NCBI RefSeq assembly: GCF_020707215.1
Contig: NZ_JAJFET010000005.1
Coordinates: forward strand, 203,988-267,987
From: Sphingomonas sp. PL-96
GTDB taxonomy: Bacteria > Pseudomonadota > Alphaproteobacteria > Sphingomonadales > Sphingomonadaceae
DNA length: 64,000 nt
Direction: 5' to 3'
Position 1 is the first letter of the stretch, and each line of letters opens with the position of its first letter. The translations under genes were made by a program, and so were the position numbers. Shown here piece after piece: positions 49,014 through 56,636 of the stretch. The notes beneath the pieces are model-generated. The model searched no databases. It was not told the DNA's origin and saw only the letters and a program-made list of their open reading frames with translations.

Positions 49014-49071
49014 GTTCCAGCAAGGGGTGTCGTTTGGCAGTTCAGGCGCCGGGCGCCGGCCCGCACGGGGT

Positions 49072-51714
49072 TCAGCGTTCCAGCATCTCGGTGATCTTGC
49101 TCGCAAGCTCGGCCATCACGAACGGCTTGGTGATCACTTCCATGCCGGGCTCCAGCAGGCCGTTGCCGACCGCCGCATTCTCGGCATAGCCGGTGACGAA
49201 CAGAACCTTGAGGCCCGGGCGCAGCTGCCGCGCGGCGTCGGCGACCTGGCGGCCGTTCAGCCCGCCCGGCAACCCCACGTCGGTGATCAGCAGGTCCAGC
49301 CGCATGTCCGACTCCAGAATCCTGAGGCCGGATGGACCGTCGTCGGCCTCGACCGGCGTATAGCCCGCCTCCTCCAGCACGTCGACGATCAGCATGCGCA
49401 CCGTCGCTTCGTCGTCGATGACCAAAATGGTCTCGCCCGCGCCCGCCTCGACAATGGCTTCGTCCAGCCCCTCCGGATCCTCGGCCAGATCGCCGGTGTA
49501 GCGTGGCAGGTAGAGGCACATGGTCGTGCCCTGCCCCTGCTCGGTATAGACGCGCACCTGCCCGCCCGACTGGCGCACAAAGCCGTGGATCATCGACAGG
49601 CCCAGGCCAGTGCCCTGACCGATCGGCTTGGTGGTAAAGAACGGGTCAAAGATCCGGTCGACCACATCCGCGGGAATCCCGGTGCCGGTGTCGGTGACGC
49701 AGATCGACAGATATTGCCCCGGCGGCAGGTCCCGCTCGCGCGCGGAGCGGTCGTCCAGCCATTTGTTGGCGGTCTCGATGGTGAGGTGCCCGCCCTCCGG
49801 CATCGCATCGCGCGCATTGATGGCCAGGTTCAGGAGCGCGCTTTCCAGCTGCGCCGAATCCACCTTGGCCGGCCACAGCCCGCCGGCACCCACGACCTCC
49901 ACCTTGATCGCGGGGCCGACGGTGCGGCGGATCAGGTCCTCCATGCCGAACACCAACCGGTTGACGTCGGTGGGCTTGGGATCGAGCGTCTGGCGCCGCG
50001 AAAAGGCGAGCAACCGCTGGGTCAGCGCCGCCGCGCGTCCGGCAGAGGTCTGCGCGCCGGTGATGAAGCGGTCGAGCCCCTCGATGCGCCCCTGCGCCAT
50101 CCGCCGCTCGATGATCTCCAGGCTGCCGCTGATCCCGGCGAGCAGGTTGTTGAAATCATGCGCGATGCCGCCGGTCAGCTGGCCCACCGCCTCCATCTTC
50201 TGCGCCTGGCGCAACGCCTCATGCGCTTCGGCCAGTTCGGCGGTGCGCTCGACGACACGCTGCTCCAGGGTCTCGTTGGCGGTCTGCACCTCGCCGAACA
50301 GCCGGGCATTGTCGATCGCGACTGCCGCCTGCGCCGCCAGCGCCAGCATCAGCCGCTCATGCTGGTCGGTGAAGCGCCCGGTCTCGGGATGGCCGAAGAA
50401 CAGCCCGCCCAACGTCGTGCCCGACCGCGACACCACCGGCACCGCCAGATAGCTGCGCACCGGCAGATGCCCCTCGGGAAGCCCGCGATGCGGATCCGAC
50501 TGCCCATAGCGCGCGTCCGCCAGGATGTCGTCCGAGCGGACCACCGATTCACTGCGGAACGTCGGCCCGAACACCGCGGTCGCGCGCGGCAGGCCCAGCG
50601 ATTCGAACTCCTCGCGCGGGGCACCCGACAGGGTGAACAACCGCAGCCGCGCGTCGGTCTCGACCTCGGTCGCATTGTGGAAATAGGCGCCGAACTGCGC
50701 ACCTGTGAGCTTGACCCCGGCATCGGTCACCATCTGGATCAACCGGGTGAGGTCGAGCTCGCCCGTCAGCGCCGCGCCGATGCTGTAGAGCGTCTCCAGC
50801 GCCGTGCTCTGCTCCCGCAGCGCCTGCTGCGCCAGGTGCGCGGTGGTGATGTCGAAGCCTTCGCAGAAGATGCCGGTTACCCGCCCCTGCTCGTCGGTCA
50901 CCGGCGCATAGATGAAATCGAGATACCGCTCGCCCGGCGGCGCGCCGGGATAGTCGAGCGTGATCGGCGTGCGTTCGGCCACGAACCGCTCGCCGGTCGC
51001 ATAGACCTGGTCGAGCCACTCGTAGAAGCCCTGCCCCTCCAGCTCCGGAAACGCCTCGCGGATCGTCTTGCCGACAAAGGCGCGGTCGCCGAACAGCCGC
51101 CGATAGGCGTCGTTGACGAATTCGAACCGGTGTTCCGGGCCGTCGAGGATGGTGATGAAGCCGGGCGCTTGCTGGAACAAGCGCTGCTGGCGCGCGCGCT
51201 CCGCCTCGCGGTTCCGCTCGTACAGGATGCGCGCAGTGGTCTCGTGCCCCTGGTTGAACACGCCTTCCACCGCACCGCTTTCGCCGTGAATCGGCGTGAA
51301 GCTGTAGTTCCAATAGGTTTCGCGCGCCGAGCCCTCGCGCATCATCGGCAGCATCTGGTCGAACGTCGTGAAGCCCTGGCCCGCCTGGACCTGCGCGATC
51401 TGCGGCTCCAGCACGTCCCAGATGTCGGCCCAGACCTCACGCGCCGGCCGCCCGAGCGCCCAGGGGTGGCGCTCGGCGGGGATCGGGCTCCACGCATCAT
51501 TGTAGAGCAGCCGCAGCTCCGGCCCCCAGTAGATCGCGCTCGGAAGGCTCGAATGCAGGCAGATGCTGAGTGCGGAGCGCAGCGACTGCGGCCAGCCCTC
51601 CGGTGACCCCAGCGGCGTTGCCGCCCAGTCGTGCGCCCGGATGCGCACGCCCATCTCCCCGCCGCCGGCAAGGAACCCGAGGTCGGCAGATGGGGCGGGA
51701 TGCGCAGCGGTCAT
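49072..51714 (-). CDS. Hybrid sensor histidine kinase (PAS, GAF, kinase, receiver)
   Basis: 880 residues from the ATG at 51714. Order: an N-terminal PAS-like region (about 25-180), a second PAS domain (ITILDGPEHRFEFVNDAYRR, about 190-320), a GAF domain (about 335-490), a short coiled coil, then HisKA with phospho-acceptor His519 in GGIAHDFNNLLAGI. The HATPase domain has NLAINARDAMP, DTGTGIPADVVDRIFDPFFT and GTGLGLSMIHGF. A C-terminal receiver has the phospho-Asp812 in LLITDVGLPG and ends with KPF. No membrane segment is seen, so it is cytoplasmic. There is no obvious partner regulator next to it. It faces the DUF3606 gene. Confidence 0.92.
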   Translation of the reverse strand: MTAAHPAPSADLGFLAGGGEMGVRIRAHDWAATPLGSPEGWPQSLRSALSICLHSSLPSAIYWGPELRLLYNDAWSPIPAERHPWALGRPAREVWADIWDVLEPQIAQVQAGQGFTTFDQMLPMMREGSARETYWNYSFTPIHGESGAVEGVFNQGHETTARILYERNREAERARQQRLFQQAPGFITILDGPEHRFEFVNDAYRRLFGDRAFVGKTIREAFPELEGQGFYEWLDQVYATGERFVAERTPITLDYPGAPPGERYLDFIYAPVTDEQGRVTGIFCEGFDITTAHLAQQALREQSTALETLYSIGAALTGELDLTRLIQMVTDAGVKLTGAQFGAYFHNATEVETDARLRLFTLSGAPREEFESLGLPRATAVFGPTFRSESVVRSDDILADARYGQSDPHRGLPEGHLPVRSYLAVPVVSRSGTTLGGLFFGHPETGRFTDQHERLMLALAAQAAVAIDNARLFGEVQTANETLEQRVVERTAELAEAHEALRQAQKMEAVGQLTGGIAHDFNNLLAGISGSLEIIERRMAQGRIEGLDRFITGAQTSAGRAAALTQRLLAFSRRQTLDPKPTDVNRLVFGMEDLIRRTVGPAIKVEVVGAGGLWPAKVDSAQLESALLNLAINARDAMPEGGHLTIETANKWLDDRSARERDLPPGQYLSICVTDTGTGIPADVVDRIFDPFFTTKPIGQGTGLGLSMIHGFVRQSGGQVRVYTEQGQGTTMCLYLPRYTGDLAEDPEGLDEAIVEAGAGETILVIDDEATVRMLIVDVLEEAGYTPVEADDGPSGLRILESDMRLDLLITDVGLPGGLNGRQVADAARQLRPGLKVLFVTGYAENAAVGNGLLEPGMEVITKPFVMAELASKITEMLER

Positions 51715-51850
51715 GTTGTGCGCATAGCGGGGGCGGGCCGCCGATGGGAAGCGCGTCGCAGTCCTGTTTTTGTGCGCCTCCTCTGCAGCTCGCCGCCGGA
51801 ACCCGAGGCCTGTGTCGCGGATTCCGCTTCCTCCCATGAAGGAGGCACCC

Positions 51851-52036
51851 ATGGCAGACGACAAGACCAAGGTAGGCGGCGCCGATCGCCGCACCGTTGC
51901 CGGCGACGAACCCTATGAAGTCGAATATTTCGCCCGCAAGCACGGCCTCCACGCCGACCAGGCGCGCGACCTCATCGCCCGCATCGGCAACGATCGCGCA
52001 GCGCTGGATGCCGCGGCCGAACAGCTGAAGGGCTGA
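51851..52036 (+). CDS. DUF3606 small protein
   Basis: 61 residues from an ATG preceded by AAGGAGG. The helical DUF3606 core is visible: YEVEYFARKHGLHADQARDL then IARIGNDRAALDAAA. The family is widespread in alphaproteobacteria, with no known activity. A GGAAC at 51798-51802 stands 17 bp before GATT, a poor match to an EcfG promoter, so stress control is only a possibility. It is divergent from the hybrid kinase. Confidence 0.85.
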   Translation: MADDKTKVGGADRRTVAGDEPYEVEYFARKHGLHADQARDLIARIGNDRAALDAAAEQLKG

Positions 52037-52042
52037 TCCGGC

Positions 52043-52147
52043 TTGTTCCTGTTCTTTTCCAGGCGGCTGGGATGCGCAGGGTCGCTGCTCCTTTCGGGCG
52101 CCGCGACCCTGCTGGTCCTGGCGCTGATGGGCGTCATCCGCTTCTAG
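52043..52147 (+). CDS. Candidate 34-residue membrane peptide
   Basis: A TTG start at 52043 gives 34 residues: LFLFFSRRLGCAGSLLLSGA then ATLLVLALMGVIRF, ending TAG. It has one hydrophobic segment of about 20 residues after a basic RR, the pattern of a small inner-membrane peptide. It lies 6 bp after the DUF3606 stop, so it could be cotranslated. The start codon is unusual and no ribosome-binding site is clear. Confidence 0.4.
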   Translation: MFLFFSRRLGCAGSLLLSGAATLLVLALMGVIRF

Positions 52148-52325
52148 ACTCGACCGGGTGCGATTTCGCGGCGCGGCGGCTGAACTCCTGCGCACTCAAA
52201 CCGTTGGGGGGCAGTGCGGTTTTACCCGAACTGCCAACACCTTAACATAGGTGAACCCGCGACATGACGCGACAACCGTTCCGGCCCGAACGCCCGGCCA
52301 TGCCATGTCCAAGGACGCTTGCGTG

Positions 52326-53387
52326 ATGCGCCAGGCCGTCCGCTGGCTGCTCGCACCCGGGCTGCTCGCGGCGCTGTCGCTCGGCGGCTGCGCCACCTCG
52401 ACTCATCTCCGCCGCTCCGAACTCTCGCAGGTCGCCGGCCGCACCTATGTGATCGTCGGCGCATCGAGCGGCTTTGGCCGCGGCGCCGCGCTGCGGCTGG
52501 GCGCGCTGCACGCCAATGTCGTGCTCGCCGCGCGCCGCGCCGAACTGCTGGAGGAGGTTGCCGCCCAGGTCCGCTCGGCCGGTGGCCAGGCACTGGTCGT
52601 CCCCACCGACGTTTCCGACCCCGCCCAGGTCGAGGCGCTGGCCAGCGCCGCCACCGGCCGCTTCGGCCGCATCGACGTGTGGATGAACATCGCCGGGGTC
52701 GGCGCGACCGGCGCCTTCTGGGAGGTGCCCGTCGCCGACTATTCGCGGCTCGTCGACGTCAATTTCAAGGGCGTGGTCTATGGCAGCCACGCAGCACTTC
52801 GCCGGTTCCTGGCGCAGGGCCATGGCACGCTGGTCAACATGGGCTCGATCGAGAGCCAGGTGCCGCTCGCCTACCATGCCACCTATGGCGCGACCAAGGC
52901 GGCGGTGCTGAGCCTCGGCCGTTCGCTCAACGAGGAAATCCGCCACACGGGCCACGGGCGCACCGTCAAGGTGGCGACCGTCATGCCCTGGGCGGTCGAC
53001 ACGCCCTTCTTCCAGCACACCGCAAACTACAGCGGCCATGCCGATCGCATGGCGATGATGGATGGCCCGGAGAAGGTGGTCCAGGCGCTGGTCTGGGTTT
53101 CGCTCCACCCGCGCGAGGAGCTGCCGGTCGGGTGGAAGGCACAGGCCGCCTCCACCAGCCACCAGCTCTTCCCCGACCTGGTCGAGCGCATCTCCGGCAA
53201 CGTCCACCGCGCCGAACTCGCCAAGGGCCAGCCGGTCGCGCCCACCTCCGGAGCCATCCACCAGCCGATGGCGGAGGGCCGCGGTGTCGAGGGCGGCATC
53301 CGCGCCCGCATGAAGGCGGAAGACGCCGCGCCCGAACGACGCGACGCGGCGTCCTCGCCGGGAACCGAAACAGGGAGACCGTCATGA
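52326..53387 (+). CDS. SDR-family oxidoreductase with lipoprotein signal
   Basis: 353 residues from the ATG at 52326, 9 bp after AAGGAC (ATG 52305 is an alternative). The N-terminus has a lipobox, LAALSLGGCATS, ahead of a complete short-chain dehydrogenase. The coenzyme motif is VGASSGFGRGAAL, NIAGVG is the NAG-like motif, Ser is in NMGSIESQVP, and the YxxxK is in YHATYGATKAAVL. The C-terminal 60 residues are hydrophilic. A dinucleotide enzyme anchored to the envelope is unusual. It is coupled to the DUF2231 gene (ATGA) and has two SDR genes downstream. Confidence 0.88.
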   Translation: MRQAVRWLLAPGLLAALSLGGCATSTHLRRSELSQVAGRTYVIVGASSGFGRGAALRLGALHANVVLAARRAELLEEVAAQVRSAGGQALVVPTDVSDPAQVEALASAATGRFGRIDVWMNIAGVGATGAFWEVPVADYSRLVDVNFKGVVYGSHAALRRFLAQGHGTLVNMGSIESQVPLAYHATYGATKAAVLSLGRSLNEEIRHTGHGRTVKVATVMPWAVDTPFFQHTANYSGHADRMAMMDGPEKVVQALVWVSLHPREELPVGWKAQAASTSHQLFPDLVERISGNVHRAELAKGQPVAPTSGAIHQPMAEGRGVEGGIRARMKAEDAAPERRDAASSPGTETGRPS

Positions 53388-53854
53388 TCGAAGCCGAACC
53401 CCCGCAGAGCACCGCCCGCATCGCCGGCCGGCCCATCCACCCGATGACGGTGTCGATCCCGATCACGCTGCTGATCGCGACCTTTGTCTGCGACCTCGTC
53501 TATTATGTGACGGACATCACCGCCTTTGCCACCGTTGCGCTCTATACGCTGGCGCTCGGCATCCTCTTTGCCGCAATTGCCGGCGTGTTCGGCTTCATCG
53601 ACTATTTCGGAAGCAGCCGCATCCGCAGCCTGCGCGCCGCTCACATCCACATGATCGGCAACACCGCCATCCTGCTGTTGTCGATCGTGAACTTCCTGGT
53701 CCGCTACGGCTCGGCCGAGCCGGTGCCGGTCACCAGCTTCATCCTGTCGATCGTCGTCTTTATCGCCATCCACGTCACCGGCTGGATGGGCTGGACGATG
53801 GTCTATCGCCACGGCGTCGGCGTGAGCGCGCCCCTGCCTCTCGACCGCCGCTGA
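53384..53854 (+). CDS. DUF2231 membrane protein
   Basis: 156 residues with four hydrophobic segments. The family signature HPMTVSIPITLLIATFVCDL lies near the N-terminus (about 19-38), and a pair of histidines is in AAHIHMIGNTAILLLS. The function is unknown; the fold suggests a small membrane redox or ion protein. It overlaps the lipoprotein SDR stop by 4 bp and is followed 14 bp later by the second SDR. Confidence 0.82.
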   Translation: MIEAEPPQSTARIAGRPIHPMTVSIPITLLIATFVCDLVYYVTDITAFATVALYTLALGILFAAIAGVFGFIDYFGSSRIRSLRAAHIHMIGNTAILLLSIVNFLVRYGSAEPVPVTSFILSIVVFIAIHVTGWMGWTMVYRHGVGVSAPLPLDRR

Positions 53855-53868
53855 ACTCGGAGAATCCC

Positions 53869-54921
53869 ATGCCCGTCCCGATCCAGAACGCCGTCGTCGT
53901 CCTCACCGGAGCCTCCAGCGGCATCGGCAAGGCGACCGCCGTCGAATTCGCCGCCCGTGGCGCCCGGCTGATGCTGTGCGCGCGCCGCGAAGCGGAGCTT
54001 GAGGACACCGCCACCCTCTGCCGCGAGGCGGGGGCAGAGGTGGAGACGATGCGCGTCGACGTTGCCGAGCGCGACCAGGTCCACGCCCTGGCCGCCCGCG
54101 CGATCGAGCGGTTCGGCGGCGTCGACATCTGGATCAACAACGCCGGCGTCGACGTGTTCGGCAGCTTTGTCGACATGCCCGAGGAGGCGATCGAGCGCTG
54201 CATCCACACCAATTTGTTCGGCACGATCCACGGCATGAAGGCGGTGCTGCCGCACTTCGTCGAACGCGGGGCCGGCGTCCTCATCAACAACGCCTCGCTG
54301 GTGGGCGCCGTGCCGACCCCGTTCCACGCCGCCTATGTCGCCAGCAAGTTCGCGATCCGCGGCCTGTCGCATTCGGTGCGGCAGGAGATGGCGGCGCATC
54401 CGGGCATCCATGTCTGCACCGTCTGCCCGTCCTCGATCGATACGCCCCTGTGGCAGCGCGCGGGCAACTACAGCGGCCGCAAGATCAAGCCGCTCGATCC
54501 CGTCCACCCGGTCGAGCAGGTCTCGGCCGTGATCGTCGGCCTGGCCGAAAGTCCGCGGCGCGAGGTGTTTGCAGGCGCGACCGGCTGGGTCTTTGCCGAA
54601 CAGCATCGTGCCGCCCCCGAAGTCACGGAGGTCATGGCGGCCAAGCTCGCCTCGGTCAGCCTGTTCCAGGATGCGCCCGCCGAGCCCGGCCCCGGCAGCA
54701 TCTTCGAGGCCGGGGACCATGAGGGCGGCGCCAGCGGCGGCTGGATGCGTCCGGACACGCCGGGCATCGCGGTCGGCGACCTGGCGATGGCAGCGATGGC
54801 GCCGGCACTGGCGGTGATGCCGGGCATGTTCGCGCTGCAACTCGGCTGGCAGTTCGCCGAGCAGGTGGGGCGCCAGATGGCGACCCTGCCCTTGTTTCCC
54901 GGCTCTGCCGACCGCAGCTGA
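53869..54921 (+). CDS. SDR-family oxidoreductase
   Basis: 350 residues. The classical SDR core occupies about 1-240: LTGASSGIGKATAVEFAARG coenzyme motif, NNAGVDVFG, Ser in INNASLVGAV, and YxxxK in AAYVASKFAIRGL. A 110-residue C-terminal extension follows, ending in a hydrophobic LAMAAMAPALAVMPGMFALQ stretch that may contact the membrane. The substrate is unknown. It is the fourth gene of the cluster, 14 bp after the DUF2231 gene. Confidence 0.88.
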   Translation: MPVPIQNAVVVLTGASSGIGKATAVEFAARGARLMLCARREAELEDTATLCREAGAEVETMRVDVAERDQVHALAARAIERFGGVDIWINNAGVDVFGSFVDMPEEAIERCIHTNLFGTIHGMKAVLPHFVERGAGVLINNASLVGAVPTPFHAAYVASKFAIRGLSHSVRQEMAAHPGIHVCTVCPSSIDTPLWQRAGNYSGRKIKPLDPVHPVEQVSAVIVGLAESPRREVFAGATGWVFAEQHRAAPEVTEVMAAKLASVSLFQDAPAEPGPGSIFEAGDHEGGASGGWMRPDTPGIAVGDLAMAAMAPALAVMPGMFALQLGWQFAEQVGRQMATLPLFPGSADRS

Positions 54922-54923
54922 GG

Positions 54924-54949
54924 GGAACCCCCACCCCGTTCCTTCCGTT
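54924..54949 (+). promoter_or_regulatory. EcfG-type (general stress) promoter before the third SDR
   Basis: GGAAC at 54924-54928 and CGTT at 54946-54949 are 17 bp apart, matching the GGAAC-N16-17-CGTT consensus of the alphaproteobacterial general stress sigma factor EcfG. It lies in the 85-bp gap before the SDR start at 55007. Confidence 0.5.
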
Positions 54950-55006
54950 CGGAAACCTGAACCAGCGCGCACGGCGCTTCCCCGAACCGCAGAAAAGGGC
55001 ACGTCG

Positions 55007-56239
55007 ATGGCCATCAAGCTCAAGCCGCTTTCGCAGCAGGTCATGGTAATTCTTGGGGCGTCGAGCGGCATCGGCCGCGAAACAGCCCGTCGTGCCGCCG
55101 ATCGGGGCGCGATCGTCGTCGTGGCCGCGCGCAACGCCGCAAGCCTTGCCACCCTGGTGGAGGAAATCACCACCACGGGCGGCAAGGCGGTGGCCGTCAC
55201 CTGCGACGTCACCGACGAGGCGCAGGTCCGGCAGGTCGCGCGCGACACGGTGGCACGCTTCGGCAGGATCGACAGCTGGGTGAACGTCGCCGGCGTCTCG
55301 GTCTATGCCGGATTCGAGGATACCACGCCGGAGGAGTTCCGCCGCATCCTCGAGGTGAACTTCCTGGGCTATATTCACGGCGCGCAGGCGGCCTTGCCGC
55401 ACCTGCGCGAACACGGCGGCGCGCTGATCGTCATTTCCTCGGTCGAGAGCATCGTCTCGCTGCCGCTGCACAGCGCCTACAGCGCGTCCAAGCACGCGGT
55501 CGAAGGCGCGTTCGATGCGCTGCGCCGCGAATTGATGGCAGACGGCGTGCCGGTGTCCGTCACCAGCATCAAGCCCGCGACCATCAACACCCCCTTCTTC
55601 ACCAATTCGCGCAGCAAGCTCGATGTCGTGCCAAAGGGACCGCCGCCGCTCTACGATCCGGCCGTGGTCGCCGACTGCGTCCTCTACGCCGCCGAACATC
55701 CGGTGCGTGACCTGTTCGCGGGCGGCGCCGGCCGCAGCATGGCGATGAACCAGGTGATGGCGCCCGGCCTCATGGACAAGCTGCTGGCGCGCTTCGGCAT
55801 CCCCGCGTCCAGGACCGACCGCCCTGCTCCGGAGGGCCGGCCGGGCAATCTCTACGCCTCCGAAGGCGACGATCGCGCCCGGGGCGACTTCACCGCGCGC
55901 GCCCGGCCCAGCCTCTACACCTGGCTGGAGCTGCGCCCGCTCGCCCGCTCGCTGGCGGTCGGGGGAGCCGTTGCGGGCGTCATGCTGCTGCGGCGGCGCA
56001 AGGCACGCGGGCGCGCAGGCGAGCCGGTCGCGCTGCTGCCGGCGCCCTCGGACGCATCGGAACGCGCGCTTGCCAATGCCGCCTTTGCCGATCGCGTCGT
56101 CGCTGCCGACAGTAGCTATCCCCCGGTGCGCCCGGCCGGCCCGGCCGCGATGCGTGACACGGCCGGTCGCCCCTGGACCCCCGAGGACGAGGCGTCGGAC
56201 GAGTCCTTCCCGGCGAGCGATCCGCCGTCGACCTATTGA
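55007..56239 (+). CDS. SDR-family oxidoreductase with membrane segment and C-terminal tail
   Basis: 410 residues. The SDR core (about 1-250) has ILGASSGIGRETARRAADRG, NVAGVSVYAG, Ser in VISSVESIVS and YxxxK in SAYSASKHAVEGA. A C-terminal hydrophobic segment (ARSLAVGGAVAGVMLLRRRK, about 305-330) is followed by a soluble tail ending DEASDESFPASDPPSTY. The SFPASDPP motif recurs in small alphaproteobacterial proteins that I associate with stress. It probably has its own EcfG promoter. The substrate is unknown. Confidence 0.88.
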   Translation: MAIKLKPLSQQVMVILGASSGIGRETARRAADRGAIVVVAARNAASLATLVEEITTTGGKAVAVTCDVTDEAQVRQVARDTVARFGRIDSWVNVAGVSVYAGFEDTTPEEFRRILEVNFLGYIHGAQAALPHLREHGGALIVISSVESIVSLPLHSAYSASKHAVEGAFDALRRELMADGVPVSVTSIKPATINTPFFTNSRSKLDVVPKGPPPLYDPAVVADCVLYAAEHPVRDLFAGGAGRSMAMNQVMAPGLMDKLLARFGIPASRTDRPAPEGRPGNLYASEGDDRARGDFTARARPSLYTWLELRPLARSLAVGGAVAGVMLLRRRKARGRAGEPVALLPAPSDASERALANAAFADRVVAADSSYPPVRPAGPAAMRDTAGRPWTPEDEASDESFPASDPPSTY

Positions 56240-56255
56240 ACCCGGCCGGCGACGC

Positions 56256-56495
56256 TCAACCCTTCAGTGACAGCCGGGCGAGCAGCACCGGCATCGCCTC
56301 GGTGATGAAGGTGTCGCTCGGCAGCGGGTAGCTCTGCCGCAGCGCCTCGCGCAGCGCGGCGGACTGCGCGGACGGCGCCTTTGCCTCCCGCTCCCTCATC
56401 GCGAACTCGGGGAACTGGACCGTTGCGTCGGCCGAACCTGGCTTGGCTGCCCGCACCGCGTCCACCCGCTGCACGTCTTTGTTGCCCTCGGGCAT
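56256..56495 (-). CDS. Small protein of unknown function
   Basis: 79 residues from the ATG at 56495, preceded by GAGGAGAG, which is a strong ribosome-binding site and the main support for the gene. The product is hydrophilic with an acidic/basic middle (FPEFAMREREAKAPSAQ) and a Leu-rich end. I do not recognise the family. It lies convergent with the third SDR. Confidence 0.6.
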   Translation of the reverse strand: MPEGNKDVQRVDAVRAAKPGSADATVQFPEFAMREREAKAPSAQSAALREALRQSYPLPSDTFITEAMPVLLARLSLKG

Positions 56496-56636
56496 TATCG
56501 TCGCTCTCCTCGGCGCGCCTATAGCCACGCGTCACCGTGTCGTCGCGCAGATAAGCACCCGCAGCCGGTTCGCCGCCCCGCCTGACCTCCGTCGCGCCGA
56601 ACCGCCCGTCACGAAAGGCCAGCCGCTTGGGACCGA

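Noticed and set aside
51798..51822. EcfG-type promoter before the DUF3606 gene
   Set aside because: GGAAC is present, but the -10 at allowed spacing reads GATT, with only two of four matches, so it is not listed as a site.
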